29,771 nt of DNA from Sporomusaceae bacterium (GTDB lineage: Bacteria > Bacillota_C > Negativicutes > Sporomusales_B > UBA7701): positions 9,580 through 39,350 of the forward strand of contig JALHDI010000025.1 of NCBI GenBank assembly GCA_022839045.1, given 5' to 3'. Of this stretch, positions 14,818 to 22,914 are shown piece by piece. The position numbers were made by a program, and so were the translations under genes. Position 1 is the stretch's first letter. Each line of letters opens with the position of its first letter. The notes under the pieces were generated by a model. It made no database searches. It was not told the origin of the DNA and saw only the letters and a program-made list of their open reading frames with translations.

Positions 14818-17239
14818 CCGGTCGCTGTCGCCCCGCTGGCGCAAGGTTTGGGCCGATCTCGCGGACAACAAGCTGCGCACCATGCTGGTCGTGCTTTCCA
14901 TCTCCGTCGGGGTCTTCGCGGTGGGGATGATATACAGTTCATACCTGATGTTCGAACGGGACCTGGACCGCAGTTGGCGAGCGGCGCTACCGGCCAGCGC
15001 CACCTTGTACGCCGACCCCTTCGACGAGGAACTGGTGGCGAGCATCCGCAGCTTACGGGGAGTGAAGGAGGCCGACGGGCGCCGCAATGTCGATCTTAGG
15101 GTGCGCGGCGCCGGCGGCGAATGGAAGCAGATGTTCCTGACCGCCATCCCCGATTATCATAAGCAGAAGGTTAACGTTATCCGTCCGCAGTCCGGCGCCT
15201 GGCCCCCCGGCGACGGGGACGTGCTTATCGAGCGTTCGTCGCTGGATGCCCTGGGGGTTAAGCAGGGTGGCAGCATTACGGTGGAGACGCCAGCGGGGCG
15301 CTCGCGGTCGCTGAAAGTGACCGGGGTGGTGTACGACCCAAGTCAGATACCCAGCATGTTCATCGGCCGTTACTACGGATATATTAATATGGATACGCTC
15401 GAGAAGCTGGACGAACCGCGCCGGCTCGACCAGGTGAACTTCGTCGTCGAGCCGTGGGTGCTTAAGGGCAAGGACACGGCGCCCATCGAGGCGATCGGCC
15501 GCCGGGCCTGGACGAAGCTCGAGCAGGGCGACACCACCGTCTTCTGGCTGCAGGTAAACAAACCGGGCGAGCACCAGTTGCAGGGGGCGATCAACGCCAT
15601 GCTCCTGCTGCTGGCCGTTCTTGGGGCGCTGTCGCTTTGCCTGGGCACTTTTCTCCTTATCAACACCGTGTCCGCCATCCTTACCCAGCAGGTACGGCAG
15701 ATTGGCATAATGAAGGCGATCGGCGCCCGGCGGGAACAGATTCTCGCTCTCTATCTCGCTCTGGTGGGGGCGTTCGGAGTGCTGTCGCTCGCTGTGGCGG
15801 CTCCGCTCGGGGCGCTGGCGGCGGACGCGGTCACCCGCTTCATGGCCGGGATATTCAACTTCGACTCGGGCGGCCTCGAACTGCCGCCGCGGGTGCTGCT
15901 GCTGGAGGCGGCGGTGGCCATACTCGTGCCGCTGGCCGCCGCGCTGTACCCGGTCTGGCGCGGCACGGGAGTTACGGTGCGCGAGGCGGTGAGCGATTAC
16001 GGCATCGGCGGGGTGGAAGCCAGGGGCCGCGTGGACCGCTGGGTGGACGCCGCCCTGCGGAGGCTCGGCAGGCTACAGCGGCCGGTGCTGCTGTCCCTGC
16101 GGAACACTTTCCGCCGTAAAGGACGGCTGGCGCTGACGCTTTTGACGCTGACGGTCGCCGGCACGGTCTTCATGGCCGTCTTCGCGGTGCGGTCGTCGCT
16201 TTATTCCACCCTCGACCAGGCGTTGGAATATTTCCGCTATGATATTTCGATTACTTTTACCCAGAATTACCGCTCCAGCCGCATCGAGCAGGAGGTGGCG
16301 CGGGTGCCGGGGGTCAAGGCGGTGGAACCGTGGGGCTTCACGTCGGGACGGATTCTCAAGGAAGATACCCGGCAGGCGGAGGATGAGGCGAGCAAAAATG
16401 TCATCATCCTCGCCCCGCCGATCGATACAAAAATGGTTCAGCCGAAAATCGTCAAGGGACGCTGGCTGGTAGCCGGGGACGAAAGCGCGCTGGTGGTCAA
16501 CACCGAGGTTGTCAAAGACGCCCCCGGCATCGTGGTGGGCGGCCCGGCGATCATCAAGACCGGCAACCGCCGGCTGAAATTCACGGTCGTAGGTATCGTG
16601 CAGAGCACGATGACCGGGCCGCTCGCATACGCGCCGTACGACTGGTTGTCGGGGGCGATCCAGGAATCCGGCCGGTCCCGTTCCGTCCAGGTGGTCGCGG
16701 CGTCGACCAAGCCGGAAGACCAGTCCGCGCTTGGCAGAGCCCTTGAAGAGCATCTGAAGAATAACAGCCTCCGCGTTCAACAAGTCGATGTAACCTGGGA
16801 GGCCAAACAGCGCATCCGGGCCCAGTTCGACATTATCACAACGTTTTTGTTGATTATGGCGGTGCTGTTGGCGGTAGTGGGGGCGCTGGGGCTGACGGGG
16901 ACAATGGGGATAAACGTGCTGGAGCGGACGCGCGAGATCGGGGTTATGCGGGCCATCGGCGCGTCCAGCCTGGAAATCGGCCGGGTATTCGTCGTCGAGG
17001 CTCTCTGCATCGGTCTCATAAGCTGGCTGGCAGGGGCGATTCTGGCCCTGCCGGTGGCGGCGCTGCTCTCTTACCAGGTGGGGGTGCTGTTTCTGCAAAG
17101 CCCGCTGGCGTTTTCGTTCAGTTTCCTCGGGGTCGGCATCTGGCTGGCCCTGTCGGCGGTCCTGTCGGTTATCGCCAGCCTGTTGCCGGCTTACAACGCC
17201 GCGCGGCTGAGCGTCCGGGATGTCCTGAGTTACGAATGA
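14810..17239 (+). CDS. ABC transporter permease with two FtsX domains (MacB-type)
   Basis: An 809-residue membrane protein. An N-terminal helix ([27 protein letters not shown]) is followed by an extracytoplasmic MacB-like core domain. A first FtsX unit with three helices comes at about 260-400 ([27 protein letters not shown]). A second half begins near residue 420 ([27 protein letters not shown]), with its own extracytoplasmic domain and a final FtsX unit ([20 protein letters not shown]). Each half thus has four helices, giving eight in total, twice the size of MacB itself. The IGxMxAIGA motifs are the coupling loops that contact the ATPase. It overlaps the ATPase gene by 8 bases, and an adaptor gene follows 15 bases after the stop, so the three form one export complex. 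Confidence 0.92.
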   Translation: MADRSLSPRWRKVWADLADNKLRTMLVVLSISVGVFAVGMIYSSYLMFERDLDRSWRAALPASATLYADPFDEELVASIRSLRGVKEADGRRNVDLRVRGAGGEWKQMFLTAIPDYHKQKVNVIRPQSGAWPPGDGDVLIERSSLDALGVKQGGSITVETPAGRSRSLKVTGVVYDPSQIPSMFIGRYYGYINMDTLEKLDEPRRLDQVNFVVEPWVLKGKDTAPIEAIGRRAWTKLEQGDTTVFWLQVNKPGEHQLQGAINAMLLLLAVLGALSLCLGTFLLINTVSAILTQQVRQIGIMKAIGARREQILALYLALVGAFGVLSLAVAAPLGALAADAVTRFMAGIFNFDSGGLELPPRVLLLEAAVAILVPLAAALYPVWRGTGVTVREAVSDYGIGGVEARGRVDRWVDAALRRLGRLQRPVLLSLRNTFRRKGRLALTLLTLTVAGTVFMAVFAVRSSLYSTLDQALEYFRYDISITFTQNYRSSRIEQEVARVPGVKAVEPWGFTSGRILKEDTRQAEDEASKNVIILAPPIDTKMVQPKIVKGRWLVAGDESALVVNTEVVKDAPGIVVGGPAIIKTGNRRLKFTVVGIVQSTMTGPLAYAPYDWLSGAIQESGRSRSVQVVAASTKPEDQSALGRALEEHLKNNSLRVQQVDVTWEAKQRIRAQFDIITTFLLIMAVLLAVVGALGLTGTMGINVLERTREIGVMRAIGASSLEIGRVFVVEALCIGLISWLAGAILALPVAALLSYQVGVLFLQSPLAFSFSFLGVGIWLALSAVLSVIASLLPAYNAARLSVRDVLSYE

Positions 17240-17254
17240 TAGGGGAGAAAAGAT

Positions 17255-18169
17255 ATGGCGGTTAAGGATAAACTTACTGCGGGCGGCGGCTGGCTCAGGC
17301 GCCATTGGCTGCTGACGCTGATTCTGGTGGCCGTGCTGGTTGCGGCCGGCTGGTGGCTTTTCGGCCGTCAGGGGGATAAGCAAGATATCCCGCCGGTGAA
17401 GGCGGACAGCAGGGTACTGTCCGAAGGCATCATTTTTCCGGTGCGCTACGCCCAGATGGTGATGCCGGTGGACGGCACGGTCGGTGAGGTACTGGCCAAA
17501 GAGGGCGATATGGTGCAGAGCGGCCAGCCGCTTATTAGGCTGGTGCGCCAGGATTATTCGGCCAGGGTGAGCAGCGCCCGCGCCGACGTCGCCCGGGCGG
17601 GAGCGGCGGTAGAGCAGGCAAAGGTCAACCTGGCGGACGCCGAGCGGGAACTGGCCCGCCAGCAGCGGCTGGAAGCCGCCGGCGCCACCTCGCGGCAGCA
17701 GCTCGACCAGGCGCGGACGACGGCCGAGAGGAACCGGGCGGCGCTGGCCCAGGCCGAAGCCGATCTGGCCACCCAGCGGAGCAAGCAGACCGAAGCCGAA
17801 GGACTGCTGGACAAGACCGAGCTCAGGGCGCCGATGGCGGGCACGGTCGCTTACCTGGACGTGAAGGTTGGCGAGCATGCAGCGGTGGGAACGGTGCTGG
17901 TGCGCATTGCCGACGAGTCGGCTTGGGAGGTCCGCAGCGACGACCTTACCGAATTGGCGATTGCCAAGGTGCGGGTGGGGGACGAGGTCGCCCTGACCTT
18001 CGACGGGGTGCCGGGTCTGGAGATACCCGGCCGGGTGAAGTTCATCCGCCCGTTCGGCGAGAAGAAGCGCGGCGACATCACCTATACGGTGACGGTCGCC
18101 CCCGACCGCTGGGACGACCGCCTGCGCTGGAACATGACCGCCCAACTGGCGATAACGCCGTCGCGGTAG
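17255..18169 (+). CDS. HlyD/MacA-type periplasmic adaptor (membrane fusion protein)
   Basis: A 304-residue protein with one N-terminal membrane anchor (HWLLTLILVAVLVAAGWWLF). A biotinyl-lipoyl half-motif follows (GTVGEVLAKEGDMVQSGQPL), then a long alpha-hairpin coiled coil from about 108 to 180 (ARADVARAGAAVEQAKVNLA). The second lipoyl half comes next (TELRAPMAGTVAYLDVKVGE), and a beta-barrel region near the end (VGDEVALTFDGVPG). In diderms such adaptors bridge an inner-membrane ABC pump to the outer membrane. The position directly after the ATPase and permease supports a MacAB-like tripartite exporter. No TolC-type gene is in the window. A GGGGAGAAA site precedes the ATG. Confidence 0.92.
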   Translation: MAVKDKLTAGGGWLRRHWLLTLILVAVLVAAGWWLFGRQGDKQDIPPVKADSRVLSEGIIFPVRYAQMVMPVDGTVGEVLAKEGDMVQSGQPLIRLVRQDYSARVSSARADVARAGAAVEQAKVNLADAERELARQQRLEAAGATSRQQLDQARTTAERNRAALAQAEADLATQRSKQTEAEGLLDKTELRAPMAGTVAYLDVKVGEHAAVGTVLVRIADESAWEVRSDDLTELAIAKVRVGDEVALTFDGVPGLEIPGRVKFIRPFGEKKRGDITYTVTVAPDRWDDRLRWNMTAQLAITPSR

Positions 18170-18178
18170 AGATACGAT

Positions 18179-18214
18179 AAAACCCCGGTTTGCATACGCG
18201 AACCGGGGTTTTTT
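18179..18214 (+). terminator. Terminator after the ABC exporter operon
   Basis: AACCCCGGTT (18181-18190) pairs with AACCGGGGTT (18201-18210), followed by a T-run to 18214. The opposite strand also has a short T-run, so it may serve the converging gene that ends at 18227. Confidence 0.88.
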
Positions 18215-18226
18215 GCATCAGCGCGC

Positions 18227-18688
18227 CTAAAGAGTAAAGGAGACGATGAAATGGTAGTAAGCGATGGGGGCGCCGTCGGCGATGACTTCGTGGCGGTACC
18301 AGCCGATGGCCGGGAACTGTATGTTCCAAGCCGTCGGCTGGGTAAAGACGAAGCCGTCATGCGTGGCCTTGAAGGTTATGGGGTTGGTAGAGGCGACAAC
18401 ATAGCCGTTGTCATGTTTGACAATGCGGAGGACCAGCTCGTGGTTGCCGGCGAAGCAGGTAAACTGATCAAAGGTTTTTAACGTTACCGGCATACCCGGT
18501 TTGACCACGATGCCGGGGAGCGTGCCGTCGGCGACGGACGAGTCGCCGGACGCGAGGGAGATGTTTTTGGCCATATAATGGTTGGTGGGCAGCATGCCTG
18601 GAACGGCGGCCAAAGCCGATGCTGTCAGGAGAAGGTTGACGGCAAGCAAGACTACCAGCAATAAAATGGTGATTTTTCGGATATTCAT
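18227..18688 (-). CDS. Secreted protein of unknown function
   Basis: A 153-residue protein that I do not recognise. It has a clear signal peptide (MNIRKITILLLVVLLAVNLLLTASALA, cleavage near residue 28). The mature part has about 125 residues, rich in beta-prone and aromatic stretches (PGMPVTLKTFDQF, HELVLRIVKHDNGYVV, NPITFKATHDGFVFTQ, AWNIQFPAIGWYRHEVI), with a single cysteine. The pattern suggests a compact beta-sandwich, but no motif fixes a function. An AAAGGAGG site precedes the ATG. It faces the ABC operon and lies head-to-head, across a long intergenic region, with a gene for a secreted beta-roll protein. The export signal and strong translation site support a real gene. Confidence 0.75.
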   Translation of the reverse strand: MNIRKITILLLVVLLAVNLLLTASALAAVPGMLPTNHYMAKNISLASGDSSVADGTLPGIVVKPGMPVTLKTFDQFTCFAGNHELVLRIVKHDNGYVVASTNPITFKATHDGFVFTQPTAWNIQFPAIGWYRHEVIADGAPIAYYHFIVSFTL

Positions 18689-18801
18689 AGTGTCGCCTCC
18701 TTTATTTCTCTGTTAATATTCGCAGTTCGTCAGCAAAAACCTTCCAAAAAATACAATAAATGTAAAAAAATAGTTACGAATAAAATAGCAGGCGGAATCT
18801 G

Positions 18802-18842
18802 GGCTGGTACCTTTCAGGGAGGCTGCCAGCCTGTTTTTTTTT
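18802..18842 (+). terminator. Orphan terminator-like hairpin
   Basis: GGCTGG (18802-18807) pairs with CCAGCC (18826-18831) and nine Ts follow. An alternative pairing uses CAGGC (18789-18793) with GCCTG (18829-18833). No plus-strand gene ends here, so it may close a short unannotated RNA. Confidence 0.5.
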
Positions 18843-18866
18843 AGGAAATTAAATTGATGGAAACTC

Positions 18867-18895
18867 TTTACAAATGGGAAATTCTACCATAAAAT
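18867..18895 (+). promoter_or_regulatory. SigA-type promoter for the secreted beta-roll gene
   Basis: TTTACA (18867-18872) and TAAAAT (18890-18895) are separated by 17 bp in an AT-rich setting. Transcription would start near 18902 and give a leader of about 250 bases before the ATG at 19153. Confidence 0.5.
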
Positions 18896-19152
18896 GTAAT
18901 AGATTACAGATATTTCCATATAAATATAACACTTTCCAAATGTGTATATTTGTTGAAGCAGGGGACATCCTATCGGTAGTTTTCCCGTGGTAATCATTGG
19001 CAGAGGGTCGAGCAGGCGGTCATGCGGGTACAGATGGCTACGGATGACCGGCCTGAGCCATATAGGAAGGGGATTCCGCGGGAGGTGGCGGTCTTCAGGT
19101 AGATAATATGGTCATTATTATCAGGCTAAACAAGTATTGGAGGGAAAAGAGA

Positions 19153-20091
19153 ATGAAAAAACTGGCAATCCTGTGCACGGCCCTGCTGATCGCGGCAGCG
19201 TTCTGCACCCCGGTCTTCGCGGCTACCAACAATTCTTACGGCGCGGGCCTGGTAGCGTACAAGGCAAACTTCAACAGCGCCTCCGGCAACTCTGGCGCCG
19301 TCATAAACGGCGGAATGTTCAACACTGCGGCCGGCGTCAGCGCCGGCATTATCGACAGCAACTGGAACATCGCCAATAACAACAACGGCGCCAGCATAAA
19401 CGGCGGCGGCTTCAACACCGCCATCGGCGCCGGGGCGGTCATCTGGGGCGGCGGCTTTAACAGCGTGAACAACAATATCGGCGCCCAGATCAACAGCAAC
19501 AACAACTTTTTGAGCGGCAGCAACACCGCCATCGGCGCCGGCGCGGTCGTCGTCGACAGCTTCGGCAACCTCTCGGTGTCCAACAATGTCGGCGCCTTAG
19601 CCAACGGGGCGGCGTTCAGCGAAGCCTACGGCGTCGGCGCGGTCGTCGTCAACGGCGGCGGCAACAGCGTCAACAGCAACTACGGTGCGGTCGTCGCTGA
19701 TGGCATGTCCCTGTCGGCCATCGGCGCCGGCGCGGTCGTCGTCGATGGCTTCGCCAACACCGTCAACGGCAACTATGGCGCCCAGGTAATCGGCGGCTCT
19801 GACAACGCCGCTCTCGGCGCCGGCGCGGTCGTCGTCGAAGGCAGCTTCAACTACGTAACCGGCAACAACGGCGCGTACGTCAACAGCTCCTTCTTCGGCC
19901 GCGACAACAGCGCCGCCGGCGTCGGCGCGCTCGTCGTCAACGGCAGCGGCAACGTCGTGACCGACAGCACCGGCGCGTACGTCAACGGCGGCAGCAACAA
20001 CACCGCCATCGGGGCCGGCAGCGTCATCGTCAGCGGCAGCGGCAACTATGCCGACAACAACGTTGGAGCGGTTGTCAACGACAACCCGTAG
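19153..20091 (+). CDS. Secreted repetitive beta-roll protein, adhesin-head-like, no anchor
   Basis: A 312-residue protein with a signal peptide (MKKLAILCTALLIAAAFCTPVFA). About eight imperfect repeats of roughly 30 residues follow, on the pattern NNxGAxVNGGxxNTAIGAGAVVVxGxxNxV. The repeated TAIGAGAVV core resembles the YadA/Hia head repeats that form a left-handed beta-roll. No stalk, neck or membrane anchor follows; the protein simply ends after the last repeat. It is therefore predicted to be released or to associate with another surface protein. The ATG at 19153 has a GGAGGG site about 8 bases upstream; the in-frame ATG at 19108 lacks one and would precede the signal peptide. The next gene encodes a full autotransporter with similar repeats, so the two may interact. 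Repeats are asparagine- and glycine-rich and almost charge-free. Confidence 0.8.
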   Translation: MKKLAILCTALLIAAAFCTPVFAATNNSYGAGLVAYKANFNSASGNSGAVINGGMFNTAAGVSAGIIDSNWNIANNNNGASINGGGFNTAIGAGAVIWGGGFNSVNNNIGAQINSNNNFLSGSNTAIGAGAVVVDSFGNLSVSNNVGALANGAAFSEAYGVGAVVVNGGGNSVNSNYGAVVADGMSLSAIGAGAVVVDGFANTVNGNYGAQVIGGSDNAALGAGAVVVEGSFNYVTGNNGAYVNSSFFGRDNSAAGVGALVVNGSGNVVTDSTGAYVNGGSNNTAIGAGSVIVSGSGNYADNNVGAVVNDNP

Positions 20092-20209
20092 CCCTAACAG
20101 ATTACCGGAATAGAGCCTGGAATGCCGGCGGCGAAGGGGGCGGCCAGTCCGTCCTCCTGGGCTAAGCGCCGTCGGCAGCAACGGCGTCCCTAGCAAAGGG
20201 GGAGAACAT

Positions 20210-21382
20210 ATGAAAGGTAAAACAGCGTTGTCGCTGTTGGTGACCTTGGCCTTGCTGGCCGCGACGGCGGTGACGCCGGTCTGGGCCGAGGAGTACACAG
20301 TCCTCGTGGCCGAGGAAGGCGCGGTGGCGTTCAACACCGCCCAGGGGGTCGGCAGCCAGGTGAACGGCGGCGAGGATAACTCCGCCACCGGCATCGGCGC
20401 CTTCATCAGCGGCGGCAGCTTCAACCAGGCCGCCGGCGTCGGCGCCCTGGTATCCGAGGCTTCCGGCGCGCAGGTCGCCGGCATCGGCGCTGTCGCCATC
20501 GGCAACTACAATACCGCCATCGGTACCGGCGTAGTCGTCAACGGCGGCAGCTACACGGAGCCGTCTGCAGCGGAAGCCAGCTCCACCAGTTTGCCCAATA
20601 TCGGCACAGGCTACGGTGCGGTAGCCTTGGGCGAGGGCAATACGGCGGTAGGCGCCTACAGCGCGGCTGTCGGCGAGGGCAATGCGGCGTACGGCCTGGG
20701 CGCGACCGCCGTCGGGCTGGGCAATTCGGCGTACGGCCTGGGCGCGACCGCCGGCTACTACGAGCCCACGGTGGGAGCGAGTGCGATCGGCGCATATTCA
20801 AGGGCTGACGGTCATTTCGACACCGCCATCGGCGCAGAAGCCTGGGCATACGGCGGCAACAGCGTGGCTCTCGGCGTCGGGTCTGTCGCCGACCAGCCTA
20901 ACACCGTGTCGGTCGGCTCCGTCGGCAACGAGCGGCGGATCACCAATGTCGCTCCCGGCATCTACAGCACCGACGCAGTCAATATGAGCCAGTTGTGGGA
21001 TACCCACGACAAGCTCAACCGCCTCGGGGCCACGGCGATGGCGATGACCGGCCTGGCGCCGATGGCCTATAACCCCAAGGAGCCGACCCAATACGCGGCG
21101 GCCATCGGCACTTACAGCGGCAAACAGGCTATCGCGCTAGGCCTCTTCCATTACACCAAGGAATCGGTCATGCTGAACGCGGCCTTCGGCTGGAGCGCCG
21201 ACGGCTGGGATAAGGCCGGCCGGGTAGGTGTCACCTGGACAGGTGGCAGGTCCACGAAGAAGGAGCCTGCCGATAACACGGTTCATGTCAGCAACGCGCC
21301 CGGGAAGGCCGCTGCTCCCGAAGGCGGCATCCAGGACCGGGTGAACAAGCTGCTGCAGAGCCACAGCACTCAGGCGCAATAA
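20210..21382 (+). CDS. Trimeric autotransporter adhesin (YadA-like) with C-terminal tail
   Basis: A 390-residue outer-membrane adhesin. A signal peptide (about 1-26) is followed by head repeats to about 230 (TAIGTGVVV, GAVALGEGNTAVGAYSAAVG, NSVALGVGS). A YadA-type neck comes next (NTVSVGSVGNERRITNVAPG, then TDAVNMSQL), then a very short coiled coil (WDTHDKLNRL). The four-strand membrane anchor spans about 274-344 (YAAAIGTYSGKQAIALGLFH, VMLNAAFGW, AGRVGVTW). Such proteins trimerise and form a 12-strand barrel, which implies an outer membrane. Unusually, 46 more residues follow the last anchor strand (GGRSTKKEPADNTV to the end), while family members normally stop there. An AAAGGGGGAG site precedes the ATG. 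It lies 118 bases after the related head-only gene. Confidence 0.9.
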   Translation: MKGKTALSLLVTLALLAATAVTPVWAEEYTVLVAEEGAVAFNTAQGVGSQVNGGEDNSATGIGAFISGGSFNQAAGVGALVSEASGAQVAGIGAVAIGNYNTAIGTGVVVNGGSYTEPSAAEASSTSLPNIGTGYGAVALGEGNTAVGAYSAAVGEGNAAYGLGATAVGLGNSAYGLGATAGYYEPTVGASAIGAYSRADGHFDTAIGAEAWAYGGNSVALGVGSVADQPNTVSVGSVGNERRITNVAPGIYSTDAVNMSQLWDTHDKLNRLGATAMAMTGLAPMAYNPKEPTQYAAAIGTYSGKQAIALGLFHYTKESVMLNAAFGWSADGWDKAGRVGVTWTGGRSTKKEPADNTVHVSNAPGKAAAPEGGIQDRVNKLLQSHSTQAQ

Positions 21383-21387
21383 GCGAG

Positions 21388-21421
21388 AGAAAGGCCAGGT
21401 GGATAACCACCTGGCCTTTCT
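21388..21421 (+). terminator. Hairpin terminator after the adhesin gene
   Basis: A 13-bp perfect stem AAAGGCCAGGTGG (21390-21402) pairs with CCACCTGGCCTTT (21407-21419) around a 4-base loop. The T-run is short on both strands. It lies between the adhesin and a converging small ORF. Confidence 0.75.
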
Positions 21422-21435
21422 GCCACGATAGAGGC

Positions 21436-21594
21436 TTATTCGCCGCCTTCGCCTTCTGGCTGCCTGGACGGGAACTGGTCGGGCCAGCCTTCGGGAATAC
21501 GGGCTACCGGGACGCCATTTTCCAGGAAGTAGTCGATTTCCTTGCTGTAGGTGGCGCGCCCTGTTTCCGAGTCGGACAGTATCCTGAACGTCAA
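21436..21594 (-). CDS. Small hypothetical protein, 52 codons
   Basis: An open frame beginning at a TTG (21594-21592) reads MTFRILSDSETGRATYSKEI and continues through DYFLENGVPVARIPEGWPDQ to an acidic GEGGE end. It is supported by a GGAGGGG site 8 bases before the start, an even amino-acid composition and a converging terminator. I recognise no family. No signal peptide, membrane segment or cysteine is present. A GTG six bases upstream in the same frame would sit within the ribosome-binding site, so TTG is preferred. It may be a chance frame; the conserved-looking translation signal is the main argument in favour. Confidence 0.5.
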   Translation of the reverse strand: MTFRILSDSETGRATYSKEIDYFLENGVPVARIPEGWPDQFPSRQPEGEGGE

Positions 21595-21731
21595 TCTTAC
21601 CACCCCCTCCAGGTAGTATGGCTGTTTTTTTCCGTAAATAGTCGCCGCGGGTTATTTCGCCCGGGCCGCATAAGACGGGCGCGCCGGGAAGAATACTAGG
21701 CATAAAACCTGTCTGAGAGGAAGAAAGCAGT

Positions 21732-22034
21732 ATGGCTAAAGTGGTCGCGGTCCAGTCGCGGATGAACGATGTCGCGAGGCTGTTGGCGAAGAGGGGCTAC
21801 AAGGTGGTGGATATGCTGGAGGCGAGCCGCCCGGGTACTAATGTCGACGCCTTCCTGTACACGAGCTATCATAGTGATATTGTGAGTTCTTTCGACAGCA
21901 TGACCCAGGCGGACAATGTGACGCTGAGCGGCGCGGCGTCCGAGCTGGACAGCGCGACGATTCCGATGCTCAACGTTGTGGGAATGACGCCCGAGCAGGC
22001 GGTCGATATCCTGGAGGAGCGATTGAACCGCTGA
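21732..22034 (+). CDS. YkuS-like (UPF0180) small protein
   Basis: A 100-residue cytoplasmic protein beginning MAKVVAVQSRMNDVARLLAK and then RGYKVVDM, the pattern of the UPF0180/YkuS family of Firmicutes, whose function is unknown. The middle holds a short alpha/beta repeat (VDAFLYTSYHSDIVSSFDSM, SATIPMLNVVGMTPEQAVDI), and the protein is slightly longer than B. subtilis YkuS. A GAGGAAG site lies about 9 bases before the ATG. The gene stands alone. Its terminator stem lies inside the end of the converging amidase gene. Family placement rests on the N-terminal motif and size. Confidence 0.7.
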   Translation: MAKVVAVQSRMNDVARLLAKRGYKVVDMLEASRPGTNVDAFLYTSYHSDIVSSFDSMTQADNVTLSGAASELDSATIPMLNVVGMTPEQAVDILEERLNR

Positions 22035-22043
22035 ATGGGATGG

Positions 22044-22763
22044 CTAAAGCCCCGGCATAACCGGGGCTTTAGGTATGTACGGCGAATGGGGTTGTCGGAG
22101 TCTGACTTGGTAGCGGGAGAGGAAGTAACGAACGATGCCTTTGAAAATGCCGGCGGCAATTTCCCGCTGGTAGCAGCTGTCGGCGAGGCGGGCGGCTTCA
22201 ACCCGATTTGTGAGGAAGCCTACTTCGACGAGAACCGCCGGAATGTCGCTGTTGCGCAGCACGTAGAAGTTGGCGGGGCGCACGCCTTTGTTGACGGCGC
22301 CCGTTTCCAGGACGAGCGCCTCCAGGACGGTGGCCGCAAGGTCATTGGGCCGTCCCGGCGCGTAGAAGGTTATGGCGCCGGCGGTTTCCGGCTTGGTGGG
22401 GTGGGCGTTGGCATGCAGGCTGACGAAGATGTCGGCGTCGGCGGCCTTGGCGACATCCACACGCGCCTGAAGCTCGGCGGCGGGAGTGGCGTCGGGAGGA
22501 GCGGCAAGGTCGTCGGTCGCGCGGGTCATGACGACGGTGGCGCCGGCGGCGGTGAGCCTGTCTTTGAGCTCAAGCCCGATGGCGAGATTTACGTCGGCCT
22601 CGCGTACCCCGTGGTGGAACGCGCCGTCTTGGCTGCCGCCATGGCCGGGGTCGAGGACGATGATTTTGCCGGTGAGCGGACCCGGCTGCGCGGCGGCGGG
22701 GAGGCTGAAGAGGAGAAGGAGCAGGAGAAACGGAATCGCGAAGGGGGCGGCCTTTACGCGCAT
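22044..22763 (-). CDS. N-acetylmuramoyl-L-alanine amidase (Amidase_3)
   Basis: A 239-residue exported zinc amidase that cuts the bond between N-acetylmuramic acid and L-alanine in peptidoglycan. A signal peptide (about 1-25, LLLLLLFSLPAAAQ) is followed directly by the catalytic domain. Zinc ligands and catalytic residues: H41 (LDPGHGG), E55 (VREADVNL), H117 (SLHAN) and the glutamate E180 (VEVGFLTN). It has no SH3, LysM or AMIN binding domain, as in CwlD-type sporulation amidases and other minimal amidases; which of these it is cannot be told. A GAGGAGG site lies 6 bases before the ATG. It is divergent from the metallophosphoesterase gene. Confidence 0.92.
   Translation of the reverse strand: MRVKAAPFAIPFLLLLLLFSLPAAAQPGPLTGKIIVLDPGHGGSQDGAFHHGVREADVNLAIGLELKDRLTAAGATVVMTRATDDLAAPPDATPAAELQARVDVAKAADADIFVSLHANAHPTKPETAGAITFYAPGRPNDLAATVLEALVLETGAVNKGVRPANFYVLRNSDIPAVLVEVGFLTNRVEAARLADSCYQREIAAGIFKGIVRYFLSRYQVRLRQPHSPYIPKAPVMPGL
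22045..22071 (+). terminator. Terminator overlapping the end of the amidase gene
   Basis: An 11-bp perfect stem TAAAGCCCCGG (22045-22055) pairs with CCGGGGCTTTA (22061-22071). The left arm includes part of the amidase stop codon and the right arm codes its last residues, so both strands share one element. The T-run is short. Confidence 0.7.
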
Positions 22764-22914
22764 ATGTAGCCTCCTCGGGTGTCGTATGGTTTGATATTAG
22801 CATAAAATGTCCCATGCAGCTACAAAGATTTGACAGGCCGGGCGGTTTTCGCCGCCGGGGCGAAGGATTATCGCCGCGCAGGCCGAATAAAGAAGGGGAC
22901 AGTATACGGGCCGG

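Larger units (their letters stand above)
18689..19152. other. Long AT-rich intergenic region with orphan terminator and promoter
   Basis: These 460 bases between two divergent secreted-protein genes hold no supported gene. They contain a terminator-like hairpin at 18802-18842 with no gene upstream on that strand, a good promoter at 18867-18895, and then a leader of about 250 bases. The leader includes paired segments such as CGGTCAT/ATGACCG (near 19018 and 19043). I could not match it to a known riboswitch class. Confidence 0.6.

Noticed and set aside
16073..18145. 690-codon minus-strand frame opposite the permease and adaptor genes
   Set aside because: Shadow frame with biased Arg/Gln/His/Pro composition; the plus strand carries intact FtsX and HlyD motifs.
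18896..19152. c-di-GMP or other known riboswitch upstream of the secreted repeat gene
   Set aside because: No GEMM core string or other class-defining motif was found by eye; kept only as an unassigned leader.
19597..20505. 302-codon minus-strand frame across the two beta-roll genes
   Set aside because: Spans two real genes and their gap on the other strand; low complexity and no translation signal.
22830..22835. TTGACA upstream of the phosphoesterase gene as a promoter
   Set aside because: The sequence 16-18 bp downstream is GC-rich with no -10-like box.
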